Part shown: positions 8,910 to 16,354 of the stretch, piece by piece
Layout: each line of letters begins with the position of its first letter
Numbering within the stretch: position 1 is the first letter of the stretch
Assembly: GCA_934667095.1 (NCBI GenBank)
Contig: CAKULE010000008.1
Span: forward strand, 40,981-104,980
Length of the DNA: 64,000 nucleotides
Source: an uncultured Oscillospiraceae bacterium
GTDB taxonomy: Bacteria > Bacillota > Clostridia > Oscillospirales > Oscillospiraceae
Direction: 5' to 3'
Program-made: the position numbers and the translations under genes
Notes under the pieces: generated by a model
What the model saw: only the letters and a program-made list of their open reading frames with translations
Told to the model about the DNA's origin: nothing
Databases searched by the model: none

Positions 8910-9914
8910 TCACACCTCCACGACCAGCAGGTCCTTGCAGTCCATCGCTTCCAGCGCCAGCGCAGCGGCCCGCTTCGCGGGCCCGCTCAAGCCGGTAACC
9001 TCCAATGCAGAGACGTCCACCGCCAGAATACGGTCGCAGCCCATCCGCAGGACTTTATTTTTTCTCCACAGGTCTGCCAGCTCGGGGCAGATGGAGGTCT
9101 CAGGCTTTTCCTCGTCCGCGCTGCGGGTGGCCAGCGTGTAGGCGAAGTAGTCGATGGTGTGCAGCTCCTGCGCCACCGTCGGCTCACAGGTGGCCAGCCT
9201 GCAGCCGGTGCCGCTGAACCCCTTAATCATGGCCAGCGCCTCAGTACCGGTGGTGATGGGCACCACGCAGGCTTCGGGGGCCGCGCCCAGCCTGTCCAGC
9301 ACATCCGCGCCGTACAGCCCGGCGAAAACGCCGGTAAGGGCCGGGATGGGCCACGCGCCGTAGTTGGCCTCCAGCTCCAGCACGCAGAACTCAGGGTCGG
9401 CGTCGTGGGGCTCGGCGTGGCCGTAGGCCATGTCGGTGAGCTCCACACAGGAGACATCGTCCACCTCCACACCCTGGGCCCGCAGCTCCGCCGCCAGACT
9501 GCCCTCCAGCGAGAGGGCGCGGCTAAGAGTGGCCTTCACGGGGAAGCCCAGCTTCTGCGCCGCGTCGCAGGCCAAACGGATCATGTCGGCGTCATCACTG
9601 CCGATAGCCACGCCCGCCTTGCCCCGGCACTTGGCGTAGGCCAGTCGAGCCGCCAGTATGTACCGCTTGGCCAGCGCCGGGACCACCCGGAGCGTGCGGC
9701 CGCCGGGCAGGTCAAAGCTGCGGACCTCGAAGCCGCCGCACACCAGCGGCAGGATCTCACGGAAAGCGCGGGCAAACTCATCACTTTCAATGAGCGCGCG
9801 GATGCCGGCCACATCGGGGGAAAGCATGGCTGTCTCAAAATCGCTCATGTCGATGTTGCCCCCGAAGTCGCCGAAGTACTTTTTCAGTTCCGTTCCGTCA
9901 CAATACTTTAGCAT
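8910..9914 (-). CDS. Divergent tryptophan synthase beta-like (fold-type II PLP) protein
   Basis: A 334-residue protein, shorter than TrpB (about 390-400). The N-terminus KKYFGDFGG resembles the TrpB FGxFGG start. LAKRYILAARLAYAKCRGK aligns with the TrpB stretch around the PLP lysine, making Lys83 the candidate Schiff-base residue. A TTGTEA loop sits where TrpB has its glycine-rich phosphate clamp. The TrpB AETGAGQHG segment with its catalytic Glu is replaced by AIGSDDADM. It may therefore bind PLP but do different chemistry, or act as a scaffold for the alpha-like proteins. GGGAGG precedes ATG 9914. First gene of the operon. Confidence 0.65.
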   Translation of the reverse strand: MLKYCDGTELKKYFGDFGGNIDMSDFETAMLSPDVAGIRALIESDEFARAFREILPLVCGGFEVRSFDLPGGRTLRVVPALAKRYILAARLAYAKCRGKAGVAIGSDDADMIRLACDAAQKLGFPVKATLSRALSLEGSLAAELRAQGVEVDDVSCVELTDMAYGHAEPHDADPEFCVLELEANYGAWPIPALTGVFAGLYGADVLDRLGAAPEACVVPITTGTEALAMIKGFSGTGCRLATCEPTVAQELHTIDYFAYTLATRSADEEKPETSICPELADLWRKNKVLRMGCDRILAVDVSALEVTGLSGPAKRAAALALEAMDCKDLLVVEV

Positions 9915-9955
9915 AGCAGCCTCCCGAAATAGAATATTTGTCCATGTTAGAAATT

Positions 9956-10015
9956 ATGTTCACACTTCGGACTATACAAGAACATGGCATAATTGTCAAG
10001 CACGAAATTTTGTGC
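9956..10015. promoter_or_regulatory. Candidate operator sites around the trpB-like promoter
   Basis: GCACGAAATTTTGTGC (10000-10015) is a 16-bp palindrome with one mismatched pair and abuts the -35 box. A second inverted pair, ATGTTC (9956-9961) and GAACAT (9980-9985), brackets the -10 box. Both are plausible targets for the divergently encoded SorC-type regulator. This is inference. Confidence 0.45.
9971..9999 (-). promoter_or_regulatory. Sigma-70-type promoter of the trpB-like operon
   Basis: On the minus strand TTGACA (9994-9999), a 17-base spacer and TATAGT (9971-9976). The leader to ATG 9914 is only about 50 bases, too short for a T-box or large riboswitch. Confidence 0.8.
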
Positions 10016-10169
10016 AAATTGTTGTTTATCCGTCTCAAGTCCCCTCTTCTGCCAGCAAAGCGTTTTAGACAAAAATACTCTTATTTTTTGTATATATAGT
10101 TAATTTATATATTTTTTCAATCTTCTTTTTGTTTAATAATACCTATTTCATTGCATCTTAAACATAGTA

Positions 10170-10287
10170 TTGACATTTGTGACACATATGATATATTTTT
10201 AGCATATCATACAGTTTTCCGGCCTGCACCGATGTGCGTAAGCGGCACGCAAAAGTTTTTGATTTTTGTTCGGCAATATGATATTAT
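10170..10287 (+). promoter_or_regulatory. Two candidate promoters for the kinase/SorC pair
   Basis: TTGACA (10170-10175), 16 bases, TATATT (10192-10197); and TTGATT (10259-10264), 17 bases, TATTAT (10282-10287). The interval 9915-10308 is notably AT-rich against its surroundings. No other gene or structured RNA was recognised in it. Confidence 0.6.
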
Positions 10288-10308
10288 ACAAGATAAGGAA
10301 TGATCATC

Positions 10309-11196
10309 ATGAACAATGAAGAACGTGCAGTCATCAATCAGTTGTTCGAAGCCAAATACGGCGATCCCGACTCCCCCGCCGGCTATGGCCTGACCGCCAC
10401 CGTGTTCCTCCGGGGCGGCACTGCCACCAAGGTGTACAGCCGCGCCATCCCCAAAAACGAAGTGTTCCAAGAGGCGTATATGCTGGCCTATGTGGAGAGC
10501 GCCGGCATCCGGACCTCGCAGGTCCGCCGTGTGAACCTTGAAGAGGGCTTCTGGGTGGTGGAGATGAGCCGCGTTCAGGGCGAGCCCATGCTGCGCGGTC
10601 TGTTCGGCAAGCTGTTCTCCTGCGACTTTGCCGGGGCTGCCGCCGATGTGGAGCACATGGCCGAGGTCCACGCCTCCATCAACCGGGCCGATGGCCGGGC
10701 CATGCTGCCCTACAAGCGCTATGCTGCCAGCGTCATCAGCGGCAATCCCGCCCTGACAGGCGCCCAGAAAACACAGCTGCTGGCGCTACTGGACTCCCTG
10801 CCCGACGGCACTGCCCTCTGCCACGGAGACTTCCACCCCAACAATATTCTGGTCAGTGAGGGCGGCCAGTGGACCGCCATCGACTGGCCCGAGGTCACCA
10901 GCGGCAGCCCCTGTGCCGATGCCAGCCGCACCTACGTCAACATGGCCCGCTTCCTCGACCTGTCCGGCTTCCTGCTGCGGGCGCCCGACGCCTCCGACAC
11001 CTACCGGGACATCGCCGTCAAGCTGGCCGCCGCAAAGGACAAACCCAACCTGATGGAGGTCTATCTGAACAAATACTGCCAACTGATGGGCGTCACGCCG
11101 GAGGAGGTCCTGCAATGGGTGCCCATTCAGGCCGGTATGCTCTATGGCTACAAAGAGGAGGATCTCTGCGCCTTCCTGAAGCCCTACCTGCCCTGA
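10309..11196 (+). CDS. APH/choline-kinase-family phosphotransferase
   Basis: A 295-residue kinase-fold protein of the aminoglycoside/choline/homoserine kinase group. The catalytic loop is LCHGDFHPNNILV and the metal-binding segment is AIDWPEVTSG; the N-lobe GYGLTATVFLRGGTATKVY forms the nucleotide loop. ATG 10309 is used because AAGGAA lies 8 bases upstream; an ATG at 10300 overlaps that site. It is divergent from the trpB-like operon and followed 65 bp later by a SorC regulator. It probably phosphorylates a hydroxyl group of a small molecule. Antibiotic resistance is possible for the family, but the context suggests a metabolic substrate. Confidence 0.8.
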   Translation: MNNEERAVINQLFEAKYGDPDSPAGYGLTATVFLRGGTATKVYSRAIPKNEVFQEAYMLAYVESAGIRTSQVRRVNLEEGFWVVEMSRVQGEPMLRGLFGKLFSCDFAGAAADVEHMAEVHASINRADGRAMLPYKRYAASVISGNPALTGAQKTQLLALLDSLPDGTALCHGDFHPNNILVSEGGQWTAIDWPEVTSGSPCADASRTYVNMARFLDLSGFLLRAPDASDTYRDIAVKLAAAKDKPNLMEVYLNKYCQLMGVTPEEVLQWVPIQAGMLYGYKEEDLCAFLKPYLP

Positions 11197-11261
11197 ACGA
11201 TCATCCCTTCCAGCCCTCCGATGCCGGAGATTACAAGCAGAAATGGAGCTGTTTCACAAAA

Positions 11262-12215
11262 ATGCCTGAATTGTCATTGGAAAAAACCCGGCAGCTGATC
11301 AAAGCCTGCACCTACTACTACATCGAAGAGTTGGGCCAGCAGGAGATCGCCGAGAAAATGGGCGTGTCCCGCTCGCAGGTGAGCCGCATGCTCACCCAGG
11401 CCAAGGCCGCGGGAATCGTCAACATCACCATCAAGAACCCCTTCTCCGAGGAGCAGAAGTATGAGCGGTGGCTTACCCAACGCTTTAACCTGCTGGACGC
11501 CATCGTCATCGACGCGCCGGAGACCGCCCCCTACGAGTTCGGCCGCCGGGCCGCGCAGGCCATGACGGAGTTGCTCAGCGCCGCCCTAAAGGACAACACC
11601 ACCTTCGGCGTGATGGCCGGCACCGCCATCAACAGCATCAGCGAGAACATCGGCCCCATCGACCGCAAGGGCCTTCAGGTGATCCCGCTGGTAGGCGGAG
11701 TCGGCTCACAGGGGAACTGGCAGGCCAACCTGAACGCCCGCAACTTCGGGGAGAAATTCAACGCGAAGTACATGTCCCTCAACGCGCCCCACGTGGTGAA
11801 CTCGCTCGAGCTGCGCAACGCGCTGGTCAACGAGCCGGAGATCGCTGACGTGCTGGCACAGGGCCGCAAGTCCACCACTGCGCTGGTGGGCATCGGTCAG
11901 GTGTCCTCCTCTGCCACCATTTTTGGCACCAACGTGTTCTCTCAGGCGGAGATGGGCGAGCTGCTGGAAAAGGGCGCCGTGGCCAGCATCTGCAGTTCCT
12001 TCCTCGATGCCAACGGCAACGTCATCGACTTCTCCGCCTGCCCGCGGATGATCGGCATGACCGTGGAGGAGATGAAGCAGATCCCCAAGGTCATCGGCAT
12101 CGCGTGGAGCCAGGAAAAGGTGCCCGCCATTGCCGCCACCCTGCGGGGCCATTGGGTGGACATTCTCGTGACCTCACTGGCCACCGCGAAAGCCATTCAG
12201 GAATACTGCACCTGA
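11262..12215 (+). CDS. SorC/DeoR-type transcriptional regulator
   Basis: A 317-residue protein of standard SorC length. The N-terminal helix-turn-helix is LGQQEIAEKMGVSRSQVSRML. The rest matches the sugar-phosphate-binding domain (VIPLVGGVGSQGNWQANLNA, TALVGIGQVSSSATIFG). Family members respond to phosphorylated sugars or related metabolites. The most likely targets are the divergent operon at 129-9914 and its own promoter. The ATG has only a weak upstream ribosome site (GGAG 13 bases away). A terminator follows directly. Confidence 0.85.
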   Translation: MPELSLEKTRQLIKACTYYYIEELGQQEIAEKMGVSRSQVSRMLTQAKAAGIVNITIKNPFSEEQKYERWLTQRFNLLDAIVIDAPETAPYEFGRRAAQAMTELLSAALKDNTTFGVMAGTAINSISENIGPIDRKGLQVIPLVGGVGSQGNWQANLNARNFGEKFNAKYMSLNAPHVVNSLELRNALVNEPEIADVLAQGRKSTTALVGIGQVSSSATIFGTNVFSQAEMGELLEKGAVASICSSFLDANGNVIDFSACPRMIGMTVEEMKQIPKVIGIAWSQEKVPAIAATLRGHWVDILVTSLATAKAIQEYCT

Positions 12216-12224
12216 AAAGCAGAA

Positions 12225-12255
12225 GGAGCCCCGCCGGCTATGCCGGCGGGGCTCC
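12225..12255. terminator. Bidirectional terminator
   Basis: A 14-bp GC-rich stem (12225-12238 with 12242-12255, loop TAT) lies between the convergent SorC regulator and RNA methylase genes. Confidence 0.85.
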
Positions 12256-12273
12256 TTTCCTGTTCTGATTTCC

Positions 12274-13101
12274 TTATCTCGCCCTCAGCTCCCAGAAAGC
12301 CACGGCGCTGGCCGCCGCCACGTTCAGGGAGTCCACTCCGGGCCGCATGGGGATGCGGACGGTATAGTCGCAGCCAGCGATGGTAGCCGGCGCAAGGCCG
12401 TCTCCCTCGGTGCCCAGTACGATGGCCAGCCGCTCCTCCTGCCGCAGGGGCGGGTAGTCCACGGGAACCGAGTCGTCGCTGAGGGCCATGGCGGCAGTTT
12501 TGAAGCCCAGCGCCCGCAGCCGCGCCAGACCCTCCCCGGGCCACTGGTCGGGCCGGCCACCGATGTACGTCCACGGCACCTGAAACACCGTGCCCATGCT
12601 CACCCGCACCGCCCGGCGGTAGAGCGGGTCGCTGCAGGTGGGGGTGACCAGCACAGCGTCCACCTCCAGCGCCGCGGCCGAGCGGAAAATGGCCCCCACG
12701 TTGGTGGAGTCCACGATACTCTCCAGCACCGCCACCCGGCGGACACCGGCGCAGAGGGCCTCCACCGTGGGCAGAGGCCGCCGGCGCATGGCGCACAGCA
12801 CCCCGCGGGTCAGGGTGTAGCCGGTCAGGACAGTCAGCAGCTCCCGGGGGCCGGTGTATACCGGGATGTCCCCGCAGCGGTCCAGCAGGCCCGCCGCCGG
12901 GCCCTCCAGCAGGCGGCGCTCCGCCAGCAGAGACAGCGGCTCATACCCCGCGTCCAGCGCCCGCTCGATGACCTTGGGGCTCTCGGCGATGAACACCCCC
13001 TTCTCTGGCTCCCGCCGGCGGCGGAGTTCCCCCTCCGTCAGCCGGGCATAGACATCCAGCTCCGGTCCGTCCAGCCCAGTCAGCTCCACGATGCGCGCCA
13101 C
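12274..13101 (-). CDS. TrmH/SpoU-family RNA 2'-O-methyltransferase
   Basis: A 275-residue SAM-dependent RNA methylase. The three SPOUT motifs are present: ESIVDSTNVGAIFRSAAAL, LAIVLGTEGDGL, and IPMRPGVDSLNVAAASAVAFWEL near the C-terminus. The N-terminal substrate-binding domain is present (RRREPEKGVFIAESPKVIERAL). It probably methylates a 23S rRNA or tRNA ribose; the exact site is not readable. It is a single gene with its own promoter. Confidence 0.9.
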   Translation of the reverse strand: MARIVELTGLDGPELDVYARLTEGELRRRREPEKGVFIAESPKVIERALDAGYEPLSLLAERRLLEGPAAGLLDRCGDIPVYTGPRELLTVLTGYTLTRGVLCAMRRRPLPTVEALCAGVRRVAVLESIVDSTNVGAIFRSAAALEVDAVLVTPTCSDPLYRRAVRVSMGTVFQVPWTYIGGRPDQWPGEGLARLRALGFKTAAMALSDDSVPVDYPPLRQEERLAIVLGTEGDGLAPATIAGCDYTVRIPMRPGVDSLNVAAASAVAFWELRAR

Positions 13102-13148
13102 AGGCGTCCCCTCCCCTGCCGGGCCCCGCCCGGCGCAGTCTTTGCTTC

Positions 13149-13177
13149 ATGATACCCGCTCCGCCCGGTTCTGTCAA
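13149..13177 (-). promoter_or_regulatory. Promoter of the RNA methylase gene
   Basis: Minus strand: TTGACA (13172-13177), 17 bases, TATCAT (13149-13154). Confidence 0.65.
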
Positions 13178-13197
13178 GGCAGGCGGCGGTTTGGCTC

Positions 13198-13226
13198 TTG
13201 ACGCGGGGCAGCAGCTGTGCTAAAAT
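13198..13226 (+). promoter_or_regulatory. Promoter of tRNA-Thr
   Basis: TTGACG (13198-13203), 17 bases, TAAAAT (13221-13226), about 33 bases before the tRNA. Confidence 0.7.
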
Positions 13227-13258
13227 AAGCAAGCTGGTTTTCCGGCTCAAGTGAATAA

Positions 13259-13334
13259 GCTGGTGTAGCTCAGTCGGTAGAGCAGCTGATTCGTAATCAG
13301 CAGGTCAGGTGTTCGAGTCACCCCACCAGCTCCA
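13259..13334 (+). tRNA. tRNA-Thr (anticodon CGT)
   Basis: A 76-base cloverleaf. The acceptor arm GCTGGTG pairs with CACCAGC, discriminator T, encoded CCA at 13332-13334. The anticodon stem CTGAT/ATCAG holds the loop TCGTA, and the T-loop is GTTCGAGTC. Confidence 0.95.
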
Positions 13335-13370
13335 AAAAGAAGGCATCTGCATAAGCAGATGCCTTCTTTT
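13335..13370 (+). terminator. Terminator of tRNA-Thr
   Basis: A 16-bp complementary stem (13335-13350 with 13355-13370, loop ATAA) ending in TTTT. Confidence 0.85.
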
Positions 13371-13454
13371 CAGCTTTCGCTCACAAGGACGTTTGCGCCT
13401 CAAAAAAGCTAGATATGACGCCAGACTCTGAGAGATCCCGCTGAATTTTCCACA

Positions 13455-13486
13455 AAAGCCCCCGGCGCAGGTGCGCCGGGGGCTTT
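13455..13486 (-). terminator. Terminator downstream of spoIIR
   Basis: Perfect 14-bp stem (13455-13468 with 13473-13486). It lies 31 bp beyond the spoIIR stop, with a short T-tract on the minus strand. Confidence 0.75.
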
Positions 13487-13516
13487 CCCAATGCGGGCGG
13501 TCCCGCGGGCCGCCGC

Positions 13517-14137
13517 CTATTTCAGGCCCAGCTTCTCCCGCAGCAGGGCCCACCACTCCACAGCCTTGAACTTCAGCACATAGCTCCCGTCCCGGCCGGT
13601 GATGAGTGCGATCTGTCCGTCGGTGAGGCCCGCCGCGGCAGCAGCCTCCTCCGTCACGGATGCGAGGCACAGGGGAGGAAACACCACGCACCACCAGTTG
13701 CGCCCCTGCCCCGCGCCGACGACCACCCGCAGGGCCCGGTACCGCCCCGCAGGCAGGGCGAAGCCCTCCCCGTACACCCGGGTGGGGAACCACACCTCTT
13801 CCAAGGCGGCGGTGACGGCATCGTCCCGTCCCGCCTGCTCCACCACGGACCGGCCCGCCGCAGCCAGTTCGTCCAGATGGGCAGAGAGAGCAGCCTCGGC
13901 CGCTTTCCGGCTGTCCGCCCCCGCCAGCAGGGGCTCTGCCGCCGCCAACACCGCATCCCGTACCTGCAGCTTCAGGGCCTGATCCTCTGCCGCATCGGAG
14001 TTGGCGATCACATGGAGGCGTACCACCCGGTCCGCCAGCGCGGCCTCCTCCGCTCCAGCGGCCATGCCCGCCGTCAGGAATAGGGCAAAGGCCGTCATCA
14101 GCGCCGCCTCCCAGCGGCGAAGCTTGTTCGTCGTCAT
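13517..14137 (-). CDS. spoIIR: Stage II sporulation protein R
   Basis: A 206-residue secreted signalling protein that, in Bacillus, is made in the forespore and triggers SpoIIGA processing of pro-sigma-E in the mother cell. It has an N-terminal signal segment (ALMTAFALFLTAGMAAGAE), then the hallmark stretches VRLHVIANSDAAEDQALKLQVRDAVL, FPTRVYGEGFALPAGRYRALRV and GRNWWCVVFPPLC. It shows that the organism is a spore-former. A strong hairpin lies directly before the start codon and includes the only visible ribosome-site-like bases (AAGGA), so expression control here looks unusual. A sigma-F promoter could not be confirmed. Confidence 0.93.
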   Translation of the reverse strand: MTTNKLRRWEAALMTAFALFLTAGMAAGAEEAALADRVVRLHVIANSDAAEDQALKLQVRDAVLAAAEPLLAGADSRKAAEAALSAHLDELAAAGRSVVEQAGRDDAVTAALEEVWFPTRVYGEGFALPAGRYRALRVVVGAGQGRNWWCVVFPPLCLASVTEEAAAAAGLTDGQIALITGRDGSYVLKFKAVEWWALLREKLGLK

Positions 14138-14140
14138 AAA

Positions 14141-14188
14141 AAAGCACCGTCCTTATGTAGCGAATGACTACATTCTGGACGGTGCTTT
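14141..14188 (-). terminator. Hairpin/terminator between ispE and spoIIR
   Basis: Outer 12-bp stem 14141-14152 with 14177-14188, and an inner stem ATGTAG/CTACAT. On the minus strand it ends in a T-run that runs straight into the spoIIR ATG. It should stop ispE transcription and could mask spoIIR translation on readthrough RNA. Confidence 0.8.
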
Positions 14189-14194
14189 CGTTTT

Positions 14195-15040
14195 TTATAC
14201 AGTTTTGGTCAGAAAAACGTCCTTGTACTGGCCGGAGAGGCGGTCAAAGGCCTCTTGGGCGGGCTCCTCCCGGTCGAAGAGGCCGAAGACCGTGGGCCCG
14301 CTGCCCGACATGGACGCACCCAGCGCGCCGCAGTCGATGAGGGCGGCCTTGATCGCGTCCACCTCCTGACGGCGGCGAGAGTCCAGTACGTCCTCAAACA
14401 CGTTGTACAGCCGGCGGGACACCCCGATCAGGTCCCCGGCCTCCAGCGCCCGCAGCAGGCCGTCGGTGTCCGGGTGGCAGGTGAGGCGTTTGCTGTCCGC
14501 CTGGGCGAAGAGCTGCGGCGTGGAGATGGGGAACTGCGGCTTGCAGATCACCACAGTGCAGGCCGGCAGCGGGGCCAGCGGGGAGAGCAGCTCGCCCCGG
14601 CCCTCGGCCAGCGCGGTGCCGCCCAGCACACAGTAGGGCACGTCGGAGCCCACCTGCTGGCCGAGCTCCGCCAGCCGGGCGGGGGTCAGGCCAGCGCCGG
14701 TCATCTCGTTCATGGCCCGGAGGACCGCCGCCGCGTCCGAGCTGCCGCCGCCCATGCCCGCGCACACGGGGATGTGCTTTTCGATGGTGATGTCTACCGC
14801 GCCGCCCTTTCCGGTGGCCTCCCGGAAGGCGGCGGCGGCCAGCTGGGCCAGATTGCGGCCGTCGGCCGGCAGGTAGCTCAGGTTGGTGGACATGCGCCCC
14901 GCGCCCTCCGCAGGGTTGATGGCCAGCAGGTCCGCCAGGTCCACGCTCTGCATGACCATCCGCAGGTCGTGATAACCGTCAGGCCGCCTGCCCAGAATGT
15001 CCAGCGTCAGGTTCAGCTTCGCATACGCCTTAACGAGCAC
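14195..15040 (-). CDS. ispE: 4-diphosphocytidyl-2-C-methyl-D-erythritol kinase
   Basis: A 281-residue GHMP kinase of the MEP isoprenoid pathway. It phosphorylates the 2-hydroxyl of CDP-methylerythritol in the cytosol. The substrate motif VKAYAKLNLTLDILGRRPDGYHDL, the ATP loop IPVCAGMGGGSSDAAAVLRAMN, and the C-terminal GALGASMSGSGPTVFGLF are intact. The start is GTG 15040 with GGGAGG upstream. It follows DUF1015 by 21 bp and ends at a terminator. Confidence 0.97.
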   Translation of the reverse strand: MLVKAYAKLNLTLDILGRRPDGYHDLRMVMQSVDLADLLAINPAEGAGRMSTNLSYLPADGRNLAQLAAAAFREATGKGGAVDITIEKHIPVCAGMGGGSSDAAAVLRAMNEMTGAGLTPARLAELGQQVGSDVPYCVLGGTALAEGRGELLSPLAPLPACTVVICKPQFPISTPQLFAQADSKRLTCHPDTDGLLRALEAGDLIGVSRRLYNVFEDVLDSRRRQEVDAIKAALIDCGALGASMSGSGPTVFGLFDREEPAQEAFDRLSGQYKDVFLTKTV

Positions 15041-15061
15041 GGGGTCTCACCTCCCGGTTTG

Positions 15062-16342
15062 TCACTGGCGGATCCTTCTGGCCTCCAGATAGAACCGCTT
15101 GTCATGGGCCTCACCCATGGAGAAGGTCTTGCGGGGGAGAACGCCGTCGTGAATGACGGTGGGGAACAGCTCCTCCTTGCCCATGGGGGGCAGGAGGAAG
15201 CCCACGTTGCCGGGCTTGGTGCCCAGCTCCCGGGTGACGTCGTCCCCGTGGATGTAGTCCACCCGGCCTTCATGGCCGGACAGCCACTGGTCAAGGAAGT
15301 TCTGGAGAGTGGCCACCGGCAGCTGCGCCGCGGGGCTGGGCACGGTGATGTCCCCCTCGCCATCGGCGGTGACGTAGTGGAGCACATGGCCCTCCCCCAC
15401 GCCCCGGTACGCGCCGGGATAGGCGTGGATCAGGCCGTTCAGCAGCTCCTCCGGCTCCGTGCGGAACACCACCCGGTGGATGGGCTCGAACTCCAGCGAG
15501 CTGTCGTGGAGATTCACCAGCTCGCACAGGGCGAAGCGGGCGGGCAGGGTGTCCCACTGGTCCTGCGGAACCAGCTTCTTCTGCCGCTCGTAGCACTCCT
15601 TGGCGGTGGCCAGCGAGTGGTTGCCGTCTCCCACGGCAAAAAGCATCACCGGGGCGTTCTCAGTCCCGTAGCGGGCATTGAAGGCTGCGGGGTCGGCCAG
15701 TGCCGTCAGCGCGGCGGAGACCCCGGCGAGGGCCGCCTCATCCAGCAGCCAGCCGGTGATGTGGCCGCCCCGCTCCATCAGGTCGAAGTCGTATACCTGC
15801 TCCAGCGCGTCCTTCCGGGCAGCCAGCGGCTCAATGACCGTGCGGTCGGGATCGTCGGTGAGGAGCATCACGTGGGGCAGCTCGATGGGGGCGTTCTTGC
15901 GCACGGCCACCCGGGGCGGGATACGGGAGAGCACCGTGCCCTCCGTGGCGCGGACAGCCGCGCCGGAGCCGGGCTCGTAATCGTACTGTTCCAGATCCAC
16001 CATGCCCACCAGACCCCGGCGCACCGCGCCGCTGTCCAGCGTGCGCTCCACATAGATCATGGCCCCGGGGAGAGTGCGAAAGCGGTCCTCCCTCAGGTAG
16101 TGGGCCATGGTGGAGTTGATCTCCATGATGTCGGTCTCCACATCGGGGCCCTCCAGGCTGCTCTCCGGCAGGATGAGCCGCAGGGCGGAGGGGGCCCGGC
16201 CCACCCGCTCGGCCACCCGCTGCCAGTACTCCGGCTGGGAGGTATACTGGTCGCAGGCCACCACGGACCAGAGGGACAGGTCGCAGTCCTTGGGCAGGAG
16301 GATGTCCGCCGGGCGGAAGGGCAGCTTGTCAAAGTCAGCCAT
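15062..16342 (-). CDS. DUF1015-family protein
   Basis: A 426-residue member of the uncharacterised DUF1015 (COG4198) family. Characteristic stretches are VVACDQYTSQPEYWQRV near the N-terminus, then VLLPR-like PHVMLLTDDPDRTVI, and FAVGDGNHSLATAKECYE (a GDGNHR-like motif). No signal peptide or membrane segment. The gene lies 12 bp after thrH and next to an aminotransferase; DUF1015 genes are often near serine metabolism genes, and this context fits. Its reaction is unknown. GAGGAGG-like bases precede ATG 16342. Confidence 0.85.
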   Translation of the reverse strand: MADFDKLPFRPADILLPKDCDLSLWSVVACDQYTSQPEYWQRVAERVGRAPSALRLILPESSLEGPDVETDIMEINSTMAHYLREDRFRTLPGAMIYVERTLDSGAVRRGLVGMVDLEQYDYEPGSGAAVRATEGTVLSRIPPRVAVRKNAPIELPHVMLLTDDPDRTVIEPLAARKDALEQVYDFDLMERGGHITGWLLDEAALAGVSAALTALADPAAFNARYGTENAPVMLFAVGDGNHSLATAKECYERQKKLVPQDQWDTLPARFALCELVNLHDSSLEFEPIHRVVFRTEPEELLNGLIHAYPGAYRGVGEGHVLHYVTADGEGDITVPSPAAQLPVATLQNFLDQWLSGHEGRVDYIHGDDVTRELGTKPGNVGFLLPPMGKEELFPTVIHDGVLPRKTFSMGEAHDKRFYLEARRIRQ

Positions 16343-16354
16343 AGCGCGCCCTCC

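Noticed and set aside
8910..9914. Annotation as an ordinary biosynthetic trpB
   Set aside because: Shorter, missing the catalytic Glu segment, and without other trp genes.
9915..10308. A structured RNA or T-box in the AT-rich gap before the trpB-like gene
   Set aside because: The leader after the promoter is only about 50 bases and has no specifier, T-box or terminator; promoters and operators explain the gap.
13259..13334. tRNA-Thr as a second integration site
   Set aside because: No integrase and no second copy of its 3' end was found nearby.
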